Shown in pieces: positions 18,305 to 28,242 of a stretch of DNA of 64,000 bases. Below the pieces are notes generated by a model. The model did not search any database. It was given only the letters and a program-made list of their open reading frames with translations, and was not told where the DNA came from. Position numbers and translations under genes: made by a program. Each line of letters starts with the position of its first letter. Positions within the stretch are counted from its first letter, which is position 1. Source of the DNA: an uncultured Prochlorococcus sp. (GTDB lineage: Bacteria; Cyanobacteriota; Cyanobacteriia; PCC-6307; Cyanobiaceae); the NCBI GenBank assembly GCA_902591865.1, contig CACJCK010000005.1, positions 1 through 64,000 of the forward strand. Reading direction: 5' to 3'.

Positions 18305-18535
18305 TTAATTTGGGGTTTCTGTTTTTAATGCCAGTGCATGGATAGCCTCTGAAGCTAATTCTTCCTTTAAAGCAGAATATACTAGCTGGTGTTGTTTAAC
18401 TAATGATAATCCATTGAATTCAGATGCAATTACTGTTACTTGCAAATGATCATTTCCCTTAAGGTTTTCAACAAAAACTTGGGAATTTGGTAATTTTTTA
18501 GTGATTAAACTGATAACTTCTGCTTTAGTAATCAT
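18305..18535 (-). CDS. BolA family protein
   Basis: HLQVTVIASEFNGLSLVKQHQLVYSALKEEL.SEAIHALALKT; adjacent to grxD, the usual partner. Confidence 0.92.
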   Translation of the reverse strand: MITKAEVISLITKKLPNSQVFVENLKGNDHLQVTVIASEFNGLSLVKQHQLVYSALKEELASEAIHALALKTETPN

Positions 18536-18547
18536 AATTAATTTTAA

Positions 18548-19063
18548 TTAACCTTTGTAATTTGTCTCGACAAATCCTAGTTGAATCAATCTTTCATAAG
18601 CCTCTTTACCTTCTCTGCTATTAGGGGACATTATTCTTATTGTTTCAACAAGTAAGGGAACCGCAACCTCAGGTTTTTCAGTTTTTATATACATAGAGGC
18701 TAATCTCTCATTTGATTCTGCCAAAATTTGTAAGGTTTGCTTACCTTTCCTTTGCATTTCACTTGGTATTCTCGCATCAATTCCTTTGAAGGATGAATTT
18801 AGATCGGAATAAAAAGACGCAAGTTGCTTTGCAAGTTTTCTAGCATCTAGGTAAGAATCCTTAGCCCTATCGAAATCTCCATTTTTAATGTATTCATCAC
18901 CTTGTGTTATGAAATATTCTACGTTTGAAATGGAAAGTTTTTTACTATCATTTGAGAGGGCTCTGAAGTCTTCTGGATTCTTTATTTCTGCATAAACTTC
19001 ATTTTTGTAAGCAACATTTCCAAAAAATACAAATAAAATTGGAATTAATTTTAAGAATTTCAT
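18548..19063 (-). CDS. Secreted TPR-like hypothetical protein
   Basis: N-terminal hydrophobic segment, helical repeats (DEYIKNGDFDRAKDSYLDARKLAKQLASFY). Confidence 0.6.
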   Translation of the reverse strand: MKFLKLIPILFVFFGNVAYKNEVYAEIKNPEDFRALSNDSKKLSISNVEYFITQGDEYIKNGDFDRAKDSYLDARKLAKQLASFYSDLNSSFKGIDARIPSEMQRKGKQTLQILAESNERLASMYIKTEKPEVAVPLLVETIRIMSPNSREGKEAYERLIQLGFVETNYKG

Positions 19064-19107
19064 TCTCTTTATTCAATTATTAAAAATCATAGTAACTTAT
19101 TGCAGAA

Positions 19108-19782
19108 TCATCTACCTACTTTTTTTAATGCTTTTTTTTCCTCCTGGGTCATTTTTTCATTTAGAAATATATTAAATTCCTCGATAGTAAAGTTTAAGTA
19201 TTCATTAATTGATATTGGTTTTCCAAAGGACAAACAAAATTCACCCCTAAAGTTAGGAGGTACTTTACTGTAAGCAATTCCAATTGGAATAATATTAATA
19301 GAAGTTGTTTTTTTTGTCGCTAATCTAGCTAATCTATATAGCCCTTCCTTGAGAACTAATTTTTTTCCATATTTATTAATCTTTCCTTCTGGGAAAACTA
19401 CTAGTTGTTCTCTTTTTTCTATTAGATCAATCGCATACCTTAACGCTGAGAGAGAAGGCGATAATTGATTTATCGAAAAACATCCAAGTCTTTTTAAAAA
19501 CCAACCTTGTATTCCTCTCATTTCGGATTTAGTAACCATAAATCTACAATCCTTTCTTGTTACCCTTCTACCCATTGCCATTGTGAGTATTAATCCGTCC
19601 CACCTTGATCTGTGGGTTGGAGCCAGAATTATAGAGGAATTTATGGGAATCGAAAACCCATTATTTAATATTTTCTTTTTTCTAAAAAATAACCTCAAAA
19701 CAACGTCCTGGGTAACGAACATTGCAATAAATCCCAATACAGGGTTAATTTTATGCCAAATATCGAAGGATTTCTTCTTCAA
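19108..19782 (-). CDS. plsC: 1-acyl-sn-glycerol-3-phosphate acyltransferase
   Basis: PTHRSRWDGLI (HX4D), VVFPEGKINKYGK, IIPIGIAYSKVPP. Confidence 0.85.
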   Translation of the reverse strand: MKKKSFDIWHKINPVLGFIAMFVTQDVVLRLFFRKKKILNNGFSIPINSSIILAPTHRSRWDGLILTMAMGRRVTRKDCRFMVTKSEMRGIQGWFLKRLGCFSINQLSPSLSALRYAIDLIEKREQLVVFPEGKINKYGKKLVLKEGLYRLARLATKKTTSINIIPIGIAYSKVPPNFRGEFCLSFGKPISINEYLNFTIEEFNIFLNEKMTQEEKKALKKVGR

Positions 19783-19882
19783 GTTCTATTAAGTATATAT
19801 TAATAATTTAAGTGTTTGCCTTTTTTTATTAGCTATTATTGGGCGGTTACTAGATTGTCTAGAAACTTAGATTTTCAAAATT

Positions 19883-20599
19883 ATGGCTACTTTAGGAGTA
19901 AACATTGATCATATAGCAAATGTAAGGCAAGCAAGAAAAACTGTGGAGCCTGACCCTGTACAATTTGCTTTTTTAGCTGAATTGGGAGGTGCAGACTCCA
20001 TAACAGTTCATCTAAGGGAAGACAGAAGACATATACAAGATAGAGACGTATTCCTTTTGAAAGAGACTATAAAAACAAAACTCAATTTAGAGATGGCTGC
20101 TACAGAAGAAATGTTAGAAATTGCAAAAAAAATTCTTCCTAATTATGTAACGCTTGTACCTGAGAAAAGAGAGGAAGTTACTACTGAAGGCGGGTTGGAT
20201 GTAAAAAACAATATGCAAAATCTTGAGAAGATTGTTGGAAATTTAAAAGATTCAAATATAGAAGTAAGTGCATTTATTGACCCTTTTGGTGACCAAATAA
20301 ATTATTGCAAAGAGATAGGGTTTAATTTTATAGAATTACATACTGGAAAATATTCTGAACTATCAGGAACTGAACAGTATAAAGAGCTACAAAGGATTAT
20401 AGAGTCTACACATTTAGCAAATGACCTTGGATTAGTTGTTAATGCTGGTCATGGCCTTAACTACAATAATGTTAAGAAAATTGCATCAATTAATAATATG
20501 AACGAGTTAAACATAGGTCATAGTATTGTTGCAAGGGCTTTAGCGATAGGATTAGAAAAGTCTGTACGTGAAATGAAGTCCCTTATTACATCAAATTAA
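19883..20599 (+). CDS. pdxJ: Pyridoxine 5'-phosphate synthase
   Basis: LGVNIDHIANVRQARKTVEPDPVQ, ITVHLREDRRHIQDRDV, LVVNAGHGLNYNNV. Confidence 0.96.
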   Translation: MATLGVNIDHIANVRQARKTVEPDPVQFAFLAELGGADSITVHLREDRRHIQDRDVFLLKETIKTKLNLEMAATEEMLEIAKKILPNYVTLVPEKREEVTTEGGLDVKNNMQNLEKIVGNLKDSNIEVSAFIDPFGDQINYCKEIGFNFIELHTGKYSELSGTEQYKELQRIIESTHLANDLGLVVNAGHGLNYNNVKKIASINNMNELNIGHSIVARALAIGLEKSVREMKSLITSN

Positions 20600-20607
20600 A
20601 TTTCAAA

Positions 20608-20925
20608 ATGACAACATATTTTTTCGTTGCGGCAAGTGAAAAGTTTTTAACGGTTGAAGAACCAATTGAGGAGATTTTGAAAGAGAGGATGAGAAACTAC
20701 AAAGAAAACAATAAAGAAATAGATTTCTGGCTTTTAAAAAATCCATCATTTTTGCAAACCACTAAATTCGTTGATCTAAAAGCAAAGATTCCATCTCCTC
20801 CAGCAGCTATTATATCCACGGATAAAAAATTTATAACTTTCTTGAAGCTGCGTTTAGAGTTTGTTGCTGTTGGAGAATTCGAATTTCCTAATGCAGAAAT
20901 AAATGATCCATTTAGAGTTGAGTAA
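20608..20925 (+). CDS. ycf54: Ycf54-like / MgPME-cyclase complex family protein
   Basis: MTTYFFVAASEKFLTVEEPIEEILKERMRNYKENNKEIDFWLLKNPSFL...TFLKLRLEFVAVGEF. Confidence 0.85.
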   Translation: MTTYFFVAASEKFLTVEEPIEEILKERMRNYKENNKEIDFWLLKNPSFLQTTKFVDLKAKIPSPPAAIISTDKKFITFLKLRLEFVAVGEFEFPNAEINDPFRVE

Positions 20926-20942
20926 TATAACTAACAAATAAA

Positions 20943-23900
20943 TTGCTCAATCTTTATAAGTCAAACAAAATTGAATTAATTAGTGATCTGTTGGCAGAGG
21001 AATTAAAAATATGTCCCCCTCTCATAACTGATAATTTAGAAATAGTTGTTCCTAATTATTTATTGGGTAATTGGTTAAGTGAACAAATAACTATAAAAAA
21101 CAAAATAAGTGCTCTCTATAAATTAAAGACAATATCAAGTTACACCGAATCATTATTGACTAATTTTTTCCCAGGAATTGATATGGGGTTATGGAATTTT
21201 GAGTCAATTAAATGGGGAATTATTGATTCATTAGAAGAATTGAATAGCTTTGAAGAATCATTTCCTCTTAGAAATTGGATTAATAAATATTTGGAGAATA
21301 AAAAGACAATTAATGGAGACCTATATAATCTGACAAAAAAGATCACGAATAATTTTATTGATTACCTAATTTTTAGACCTGAAATGATTGCTGAATGGAA
21401 TAGGAATGAAATTAATTCACCTAATCTTTTTAAGAATTTAAATTCAGATCAATTTTGGCAACCTGTTTTATTTAAATTATTAGAGAAAAAGATATCTGAA
21501 AAGCCTTCATGTTTATACATGATTGAAGTAATAAAGAATTTAAGAAAAATTAAAAACTTTCAAATTAAAGTACCGAATCAAATTTATATTATTTCAGATA
21601 ATAACTTATCTAAATTACATATTAATTTTTATTCTGAAATTTCAAAATTTACTAAGGTAAATTTATATTTACTATCTGCAGGAGATGATTTTTGGAATAG
21701 AATAAATTGTCTTGAAGGTGAGTTAGAATTTGATGATTTTGAAAGTAATTTAAATTTAAAAAATACAAATATAGAGAAAATATTTGGTAAATTTGGAGCA
21801 AATTTTCAGAAGTTAATTGAGGAAAATATTAATAAAGAAGGTATAAATCTAAAAAATAATTTGATATATATTGATCCAACAACTAATTTTTATGAGAAGA
21901 AAGATATTCCTCTTCTTAATCAAATACAAAAAAGACTAATTGATAATAATAATAACGATTTTATAGTAAATGAAAGGGATGATTCAATATTACTTTGTGA
22001 GCATTTTAATCAGAATAGTCAATTAGAATATATAAGAAATAAAATTATAGAAATCATAAATTCTTGCGAGAATATTAAATATAGTGATATTGCTGTTTTA
22101 TCTCCACAAACTAATCAAATCAAACCTTATCTAAGGTATATCTTTAATAATGAATTAATTAATGGTGAGAAGATACCTTATTTTTTTATTGATGATGATA
22201 ATTATGATTTTCCAGACATTTATAAATTTTTAATTGACATCACTGAAATAGTAAATGAGAAAATTACGCTTGAAAAAATAGATTATTTTCTTTCAAAAAG
22301 AGTAACTCAGAACATTTTTGATTTTGATATTAATGAGAAGGATGAAATTATTTTCTTACTTACTCAATCTGGTTTTCATTGGGGATTAGATGCTAATGAA
22401 AGATTAGGTGAAGAAAAAAATACTCTAGAGTGGTGTATAAATAGAATAACTTTAGGCCTAATTTATGAAAAAGAAGTCAAATTAGGTTCTTTTAATTTAA
22501 AACCATTTAGCTTAAAAAATATAAGTTTAGATTTGAATAAATGGGTTAAATTATTACTTGATTTTAAAAAATATATTAATTTGCTAAGAGGATCTTTTTC
22601 TTACTCAAGTTGGGTTGCAAAGATAAAGTTTATATTAAAAAGTATTGCTGATTCTAACGCAAATTTCAATTTAGAAATAAGTGAAATAAATAGAATTCTT
22701 GATAATCATGCAATACCTTTAATACCTGATGATCCTATTGTATTAAATGTTTTTAGAGAGATATTAATTTCTTTCATAAATGAAGCTAAATATCAAAGCA
22801 AAACACGAATCAACAAGATCCTTGTATGTGATATTGAAAATTCTAGGCATATTCCACACAAGGTTATTTTCTTAATTGACATGAATAGTATTTATTATCC
22901 AAAATTGTCAAAGAATGAAAATATTAATTTATTAAATAATAAATATCATCTTGGCGATCCATCAGTTTTTGAAAGAGAGAAATATTCATTTCTTGAGTTG
23001 TTAATTTCCTGTAGAGATAAATTTATAGTTACTTGGGTAAAGAATGATATAAACAACAAAAAATTAGATGTTTCTTTTCCTATAAAAGAGTTAATTTCTT
23101 TTTTTGATAGTTTTTTAAACCAAGCCCAAAAAGAACTAATAATTAAATCTTCTGATTTAAATAAAAAAGAAATAATTGATCTTGATAGTCCTGAGATAAT
23201 TAAAAGTAATTATTCTTTAGTGAAAGGTATAGATTGGAATGAAAAAAAATCTGATGTTAAAAATTATAAGTTATCAGAGCTGATTTATTGGTTCAAGGCC
23301 CCACAAAAATATTGGCTAAATAAAAAAAATATTTCTCCCAAGGAAATATTTATCCATCATCCAGATGAGGAGTATCTAAGTAATTTAGAGAAGTCGAAAT
23401 TAATTACAAAAATAGTCCAGGAATTAGAGATTGATAACCACAATTTTAGTGATGATTTAAAAAATTTGAATATCAATGCTAAATTGGTTGAAAATGGAAT
23501 TATTATTCCCAAAAATAGTATTTTTATAAAAGAAAAAGAAATCAAAGATTTATTAGAAAGTCTATCTATCAGTTTGAGTCAACATAATAAGATTAATAGA
23601 ATTTATGTTAAAGCAAATGCAAATAAAGAAGAATATTTCATCACTGATGATACCGTAATTGACTTAATTCATTCGAAACTAAGTTTAAGTCGTTTAACAG
23701 AGGCTTGGATAAAATCACTTTTTATTTCTTCTTTAAAGGAGAATATAAAAAAGACTAAAGTAATTTTTAGAACAGAAAATTATTACAAATCGCAAATAAT
23801 TCAATCACCTGGAGTAATTGAGTCAAATTTAATTTTGGAGGAATACATAAATATTTTTAAAAATTATTCTGAAAAATGTTTTCCTCTCCCTCCAGAAAGT

Positions 23901-24125
23901 ACTTATAAATACGTAGAAGCAAAAATAAAATCAAAAAATGAGAAAAAAGCTTTTACCGATAGATGGAATGGTAATAAATCTTTTTCTAAAGGCGAAAGAG
24001 ATAATATCGAAATGAAATTATGTTTTGGAAATGAGAAAGAACCAAATTTCTTTTTGGGAAATAATAATTTTGATAAATTATCTTTTAGATTATATGGTCC
24101 TCTTATTAATGCATTAAAGAAATAA
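20943..24125 (+). CDS. recC: Exodeoxyribonuclease V gamma subunit (RecC)
   Basis: Large ORF in a recC-recB-recD order; N-terminal VPNYLLGNWLSEQITIKNKISALYKLKTI typical of RecC. Confidence 0.85.
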   Translation: MLNLYKSNKIELISDLLAEELKICPPLITDNLEIVVPNYLLGNWLSEQITIKNKISALYKLKTISSYTESLLTNFFPGIDMGLWNFESIKWGIIDSLEELNSFEESFPLRNWINKYLENKKTINGDLYNLTKKITNNFIDYLIFRPEMIAEWNRNEINSPNLFKNLNSDQFWQPVLFKLLEKKISEKPSCLYMIEVIKNLRKIKNFQIKVPNQIYIISDNNLSKLHINFYSEISKFTKVNLYLLSAGDDFWNRINCLEGELEFDDFESNLNLKNTNIEKIFGKFGANFQKLIEENINKEGINLKNNLIYIDPTTNFYEKKDIPLLNQIQKRLIDNNNNDFIVNERDDSILLCEHFNQNSQLEYIRNKIIEIINSCENIKYSDIAVLSPQTNQIKPYLRYIFNNELINGEKIPYFFIDDDNYDFPDIYKFLIDITEIVNEKITLEKIDYFLSKRVTQNIFDFDINEKDEIIFLLTQSGFHWGLDANERLGEEKNTLEWCINRITLGLIYEKEVKLGSFNLKPFSLKNISLDLNKWVKLLLDFKKYINLLRGSFSYSSWVAKIKFILKSIADSNANFNLEISEINRILDNHAIPLIPDDPIVLNVFREILISFINEAKYQSKTRINKILVCDIENSRHIPHKVIFLIDMNSIYYPKLSKNENINLLNNKYHLGDPSVFEREKYSFLELLISCRDKFIVTWVKNDINNKKLDVSFPIKELISFFDSFLNQAQKELIIKSSDLNKKEIIDLDSPEIIKSNYSLVKGIDWNEKKSDVKNYKLSELIYWFKAPQKYWLNKKNISPKEIFIHHPDEEYLSNLEKSKLITKIVQELEIDNHNFSDDLKNLNINAKLVENGIIIPKNSIFIKEKEIKDLLESLSISLSQHNKINRIYVKANANKEEYFITDDTVIDLIHSKLSLSRLTEAWIKSLFISSLKENIKKTKVIFRTENYYKSQIIQSPGVIESNLILEEYINIFKNYSEKCFPLPPESTYKYVEAKIKSKNEKKAFTDRWNGNKSFSKGERDNIEMKLCFGNEKEPNFFLGNNNFDKLSFRLYGPLINALKK

Positions 24126-24128
24126 ATA

Positions 24129-24602
24129 ATGACTAAATTTAAATTAAAATTTTTTTTAAAAGCTGCTTATGAAATAATCCTTGTTTTTTTACAGTTCTTT
24201 ATTATTAGTCTCCATTTTTTTCAATGGGAATTATTTCCACGAAAACAAATAATTCAAGTTAGTCCTTTATGTAATGTAGTGGGGTTTTTAGTTATCATAA
24301 TCGCTTTCATGGTATTGTTAATTGCAATTAAAGACTTAGGTAGAAATTTATCCCCTTTTCCAAGACCTATTAAGAATAGCAATCTTGTAACTAAAGGTAT
24401 TTATAGATTTACTCGTCATCCTATGTACTATTCTTTAATATTTATTTCCATTGGCGTTTTTATAACCAAGCTATCTATTTATTATTTATTTTTATCAATA
24501 AGTCTTAGTTTAATAATTAAATTTAAGATTTCTTTAGAAGAGCAATATTTAAACAATAAATTTAAGAATTATTTACTTTATAAAAATGAGGTCAAATATT
24601 AA
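24129..24602 (+). CDS. Isoprenylcysteine carboxyl methyltransferase-family membrane methyltransferase
   Basis: Multiple TMs, RNLSPFPRPIKNSNLVTKGIYRFTRHPMYYSLI motif; C-terminal EEQYL..KF.NYLLYKNEV. Confidence 0.75.
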   Translation: MTKFKLKFFLKAAYEIILVFLQFFIISLHFFQWELFPRKQIIQVSPLCNVVGFLVIIIAFMVLLIAIKDLGRNLSPFPRPIKNSNLVTKGIYRFTRHPMYYSLIFISIGVFITKLSIYYLFLSISLSLIIKFKISLEEQYLNNKFKNYLLYKNEVKY

Positions 24603-24614
24603 TTCAATAACGAT

Positions 24615-27600
24615 ATGGATATCAATCAAATTATTTTAGATAACAAGTTTAAATTAGTAGAAGCAAGTGCAGGAACTGGCAAAAGTTTTACTTTAGCTCA
24701 CCTAGTTTTAAGAAATGTTTTGGAGAAAAAAATTAAACCAGATGAGATACTTTTATTAAGTTTTACAAAAAATACGTGTTCTGAATTACGGGATAAAATA
24801 CTTTTGAGATTTAAGAATTTAAAATTATATTTGCAAAATAATAATGTAAATAAGATAGATAATACCCTTAAGGATTGGTACCTAAAATTTAAGGATAAGG
24901 AGAAATCTAAGAAAAAAATTATATCCGAAATTGATAATTTTGTTAATGAAATTTACAAGTTACAAGTAACCACATTCCATTCTTTTTGCAATAATATTAT
25001 TGATGAATATAGTATTGAAATAGATGTAACTCAAGATCTACACGTCGAGAATAATTTAGATAATTTATATAAAGATGTAATAGATAATTTGTGGATTGAT
25101 GATTTCATGAATCTTCATCATGAGATTATTTCAGCAGTCATCAAAAAAAAAATTAGTTCAAGATTTGGAAGTAGAATCAATAAGTCATTTTTTGTAAAAA
25201 TTTTAAAAGATATAGATCAAGAAAATATCTGTGAATTTCAAATAAATAATAAATATAACTTTATTGATTTAAATAATTATTTTAATGAATTTTTTTATAT
25301 AAATTGGAAAGAGTTTTGTCTTGAATGGAATAAGAAAGGTAAGGAATTGTTTTTACAACTAATAGAGTTGGGAAAATTAATTAAGGAGAGTGGTGGAAAA
25401 AGTCAAATATATGCATCAAAACCAAGAAATGATAAGTTTAATCAAATAAATTGTTGGATAGAAGAGATTAACAAAAGGCTTAGTTCGAAAAATGTGATTG
25501 ATTGTATATATGATATTTCTAAAGATGATCTTTTATCAAAATATTTTTACAATGAAAATATATCTAAAGAAATTAATAAACATAATCTAAAATTAGATTT
25601 TACCAAATTTAATTTATTACAAAATAAAATTTATAGAATAAAAGAAGGTTTCTATACCGAATTTGTAAGAATATTTACCCAATTAGCTTATATAAAATTA
25701 ATTGAATTAAAGAAAAGTTTTTCTATTTTCAACTTCAATGATCTTATAAAGACTGTAGAAAATACATTTATAGATTCAGAGATTAGTAATAGTATTACTC
25801 TATCTAAAATTCAAAAAAGATTTAAATGTGTCTTAGTAGATGAGTTTCAAGATACGGATAATACTCAGTGGAATTTAATAAAAAAGTTATTTTATACTAA
25901 AAATCATTTTTTACTTTGTGTAGGTGATCCAAAACAAGCGATCTATAAATTTAGAGGTGGAGATATTGAAACTTATTTAGATGCAAAATCTAATGCAATC
26001 GAAGTTTTTAGTCTTAATGATAACTATAGATCCTCAAAAAAGTTAATCGATGTTCTTAATAAACTTTATAAGAATGGACTTAAACAATCAAAACTAAACT
26101 ATAAGAAATTAACTTCAAGAATTAATGAAAATAATAATTCTGAATTTAAATTTAAGGATGTATTTGAAATTATAGAGTTTTCAAAAAAAGAGACTGATTT
26201 AGAGTCTCTTGTAACTCATTACATTGTTAAGTTTATTTTAAATAATAAAGAAATTGATATTAATAAAATTGCGATTCTCACATTAAATAATTCGCAATGC
26301 TTAGATTTTAAAAAGAAATTAAGTCATTTTAACCTCCCATGCAAAATTCAAAATAAACAAAATATTTTTGATACGGAAGCAAGTTCTCTGCTATTTTTAT
26401 TCATTGAATGTTTATTAAATCCTAGGGTTTTTAAAAATATAACTTTGCTGGCTGCTTCAAAATTTATTGAAATAGAATTAGAAGAATTAATTGATGATGG
26501 AATAAGTAATAATTTAGAAATTTTAATTAATAAATGCATTACTTGGTCCAAGGAAATAAGAGAAAAAGGGTTTCTAAATATTGTTAATGAACTCCTTATA
26601 AATTACAAGTCATGCTCGATTATTCAAGATTTAGATTTAAATTCAAATTTATTTCAACTTTCAGAAATTGTTGAAATAGAATTAATGAATAATGATTTTA
26701 ATCTCAATAAAGTTTACAAATGGTATAAAAACCAGTTGGATCATAGTTTAAGAATTTGTACTGGAGAAGATTTTTTGACGAAAGATTATAATCTTCAAAA
26801 TGGGATAAATCTTTCTACAATACATAGTAGTAAAGGCCTAGAATTTGAAATAGTCTTATGTCCATATCTCTCAATTATTTCAAATAAGTCAAATAAAATT
26901 AAAGGACCTATTTGGAAATCAAATATTGATACAAACATATACATTAATATTTCTAATAATTACGCGAAGGTTGAAAAATTTAAATTAATAGAAGAAGAAG
27001 ATTTATTTAAAGAGAGTGAGAGGTTAATTTATGTAGCACTTACAAGGAGCAAATATAAACTTATAGTTTTTAATGATTTAGAAGATACAAATAATATTTT
27101 AAATAATGATTTGCTTAATAATTTAGAAAATATCAATAGTTATAAGTCTACTTTTGAAGACAGGATAGACAAAGAGAAAATAAAAGAAATTTTTGCTAAT
27201 TTCCAGACCAACAGACTGACTAATAATCTCTGGAAAATCGATAAAGTTAATAAAAAAATATCTAAAAAATTTAATTCTGATCAATTTATTTCTTATTCAA
27301 GTTATTCTTCTTGGATACGTAAAGACAAAGATATTGATGCAGTGATTAATCAATATAAGGATTATGAAGATAATATATCAATTATCAAAGAGTCTAATCT
27401 TAGGAAATCCAAAATTTATCCTAATTATTTTTCTTATCCAAATCCATTAAGTGAATTTCCAAAAGGAACTATTGCTGGGACTTGCCTACATAAAATAATA
27501 GAAAGATTTGAATTTAGAAACGATAATAATCAAGAATTAATTGATTTAATTATTGAGGAATTGAACTTTCATCAAATCGACACTGCTTTTGCTTTTAAAG

Positions 27601-28241
27601 TAAAAGATGCGATTTTGAGAATTATAAATTTATCTTTAGGAGGTGAATTACAAAACAAGAAACTAGTTGATATTCCAAATGAATACTTCATAAAGGAGCT
27701 TAAATATGATTTAACTCTATCTTATGAAGGTAGAAATATTAATTCCCTTGATATATCAAAATGTTTTCTTTTAGATCAGGAATTTGAATTTGGTGAAGAA
27801 TATGCAAACAAAATAAATGATCTTCAAATTATGAATAAAGGCTTTCATTCTGGATGTATTGATTGTGTTTTCCCTGTGGGTAATAAATTAGAAGATAGTA
27901 AATGGTGGTTAATTGATTGGAAAAGTAATTTGATTTCTGGAGGTGATAATAGTGATTGTTTGCCAAGAAACTATAACTATGAAAATATGAGAAATGAAAT
28001 GATTAAACATCATTATCCATTGCAATCTCATCTCTATTTATTAGCTTTACATAGATTATTAAAGTGGCGACTTAAAAATTATCAACCACATAAACATCTA
28101 GGAGGATATATTTATTTATTTTTAAAAGGATTGCCAGATTTTGAATTATTTGAAAAATCTAAGTCGAAGGATATATCTCCCGGTATTTTTGTTAGCAAAG
28201 CACCTTTAAAGAGAATTAATTATTTAGAAAACCTTTTTTAG
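24615..28241 (+). CDS. recB: Exodeoxyribonuclease V beta subunit (RecB)
   Basis: VEASAGTGKSFTLAHLVLR, VLVDEFQDTDNTQW, VGDPKQAIYKFRGGD, nuclease motif WLIDWKSN. Confidence 0.93.
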   Translation: MDINQIILDNKFKLVEASAGTGKSFTLAHLVLRNVLEKKIKPDEILLLSFTKNTCSELRDKILLRFKNLKLYLQNNNVNKIDNTLKDWYLKFKDKEKSKKKIISEIDNFVNEIYKLQVTTFHSFCNNIIDEYSIEIDVTQDLHVENNLDNLYKDVIDNLWIDDFMNLHHEIISAVIKKKISSRFGSRINKSFFVKILKDIDQENICEFQINNKYNFIDLNNYFNEFFYINWKEFCLEWNKKGKELFLQLIELGKLIKESGGKSQIYASKPRNDKFNQINCWIEEINKRLSSKNVIDCIYDISKDDLLSKYFYNENISKEINKHNLKLDFTKFNLLQNKIYRIKEGFYTEFVRIFTQLAYIKLIELKKSFSIFNFNDLIKTVENTFIDSEISNSITLSKIQKRFKCVLVDEFQDTDNTQWNLIKKLFYTKNHFLLCVGDPKQAIYKFRGGDIETYLDAKSNAIEVFSLNDNYRSSKKLIDVLNKLYKNGLKQSKLNYKKLTSRINENNNSEFKFKDVFEIIEFSKKETDLESLVTHYIVKFILNNKEIDINKIAILTLNNSQCLDFKKKLSHFNLPCKIQNKQNIFDTEASSLLFLFIECLLNPRVFKNITLLAASKFIEIELEELIDDGISNNLEILINKCITWSKEIREKGFLNIVNELLINYKSCSIIQDLDLNSNLFQLSEIVEIELMNNDFNLNKVYKWYKNQLDHSLRICTGEDFLTKDYNLQNGINLSTIHSSKGLEFEIVLCPYLSIISNKSNKIKGPIWKSNIDTNIYINISNNYAKVEKFKLIEEEDLFKESERLIYVALTRSKYKLIVFNDLEDTNNILNNDLLNNLENINSYKSTFEDRIDKEKIKEIFANFQTNRLTNNLWKIDKVNKKISKKFNSDQFISYSSYSSWIRKDKDIDAVINQYKDYEDNISIIKESNLRKSKIYPNYFSYPNPLSEFPKGTIAGTCLHKIIERFEFRNDNNQELIDLIIEELNFHQIDTAFAFKVKDAILRIINLSLGGELQNKKLVDIPNEYFIKELKYDLTLSYEGRNINSLDISKCFLLDQEFEFGEEYANKINDLQIMNKGFHSGCIDCVFPVGNKLEDSKWWLIDWKSNLISGGDNSDCLPRNYNYENMRNEMIKHHYPLQSHLYLLALHRLLKWRLKNYQPHKHLGGYIYLFLKGLPDFELFEKSKSKDISPGIFVSKAPLKRINYLENLF

Positions 28242-28242
28242 A

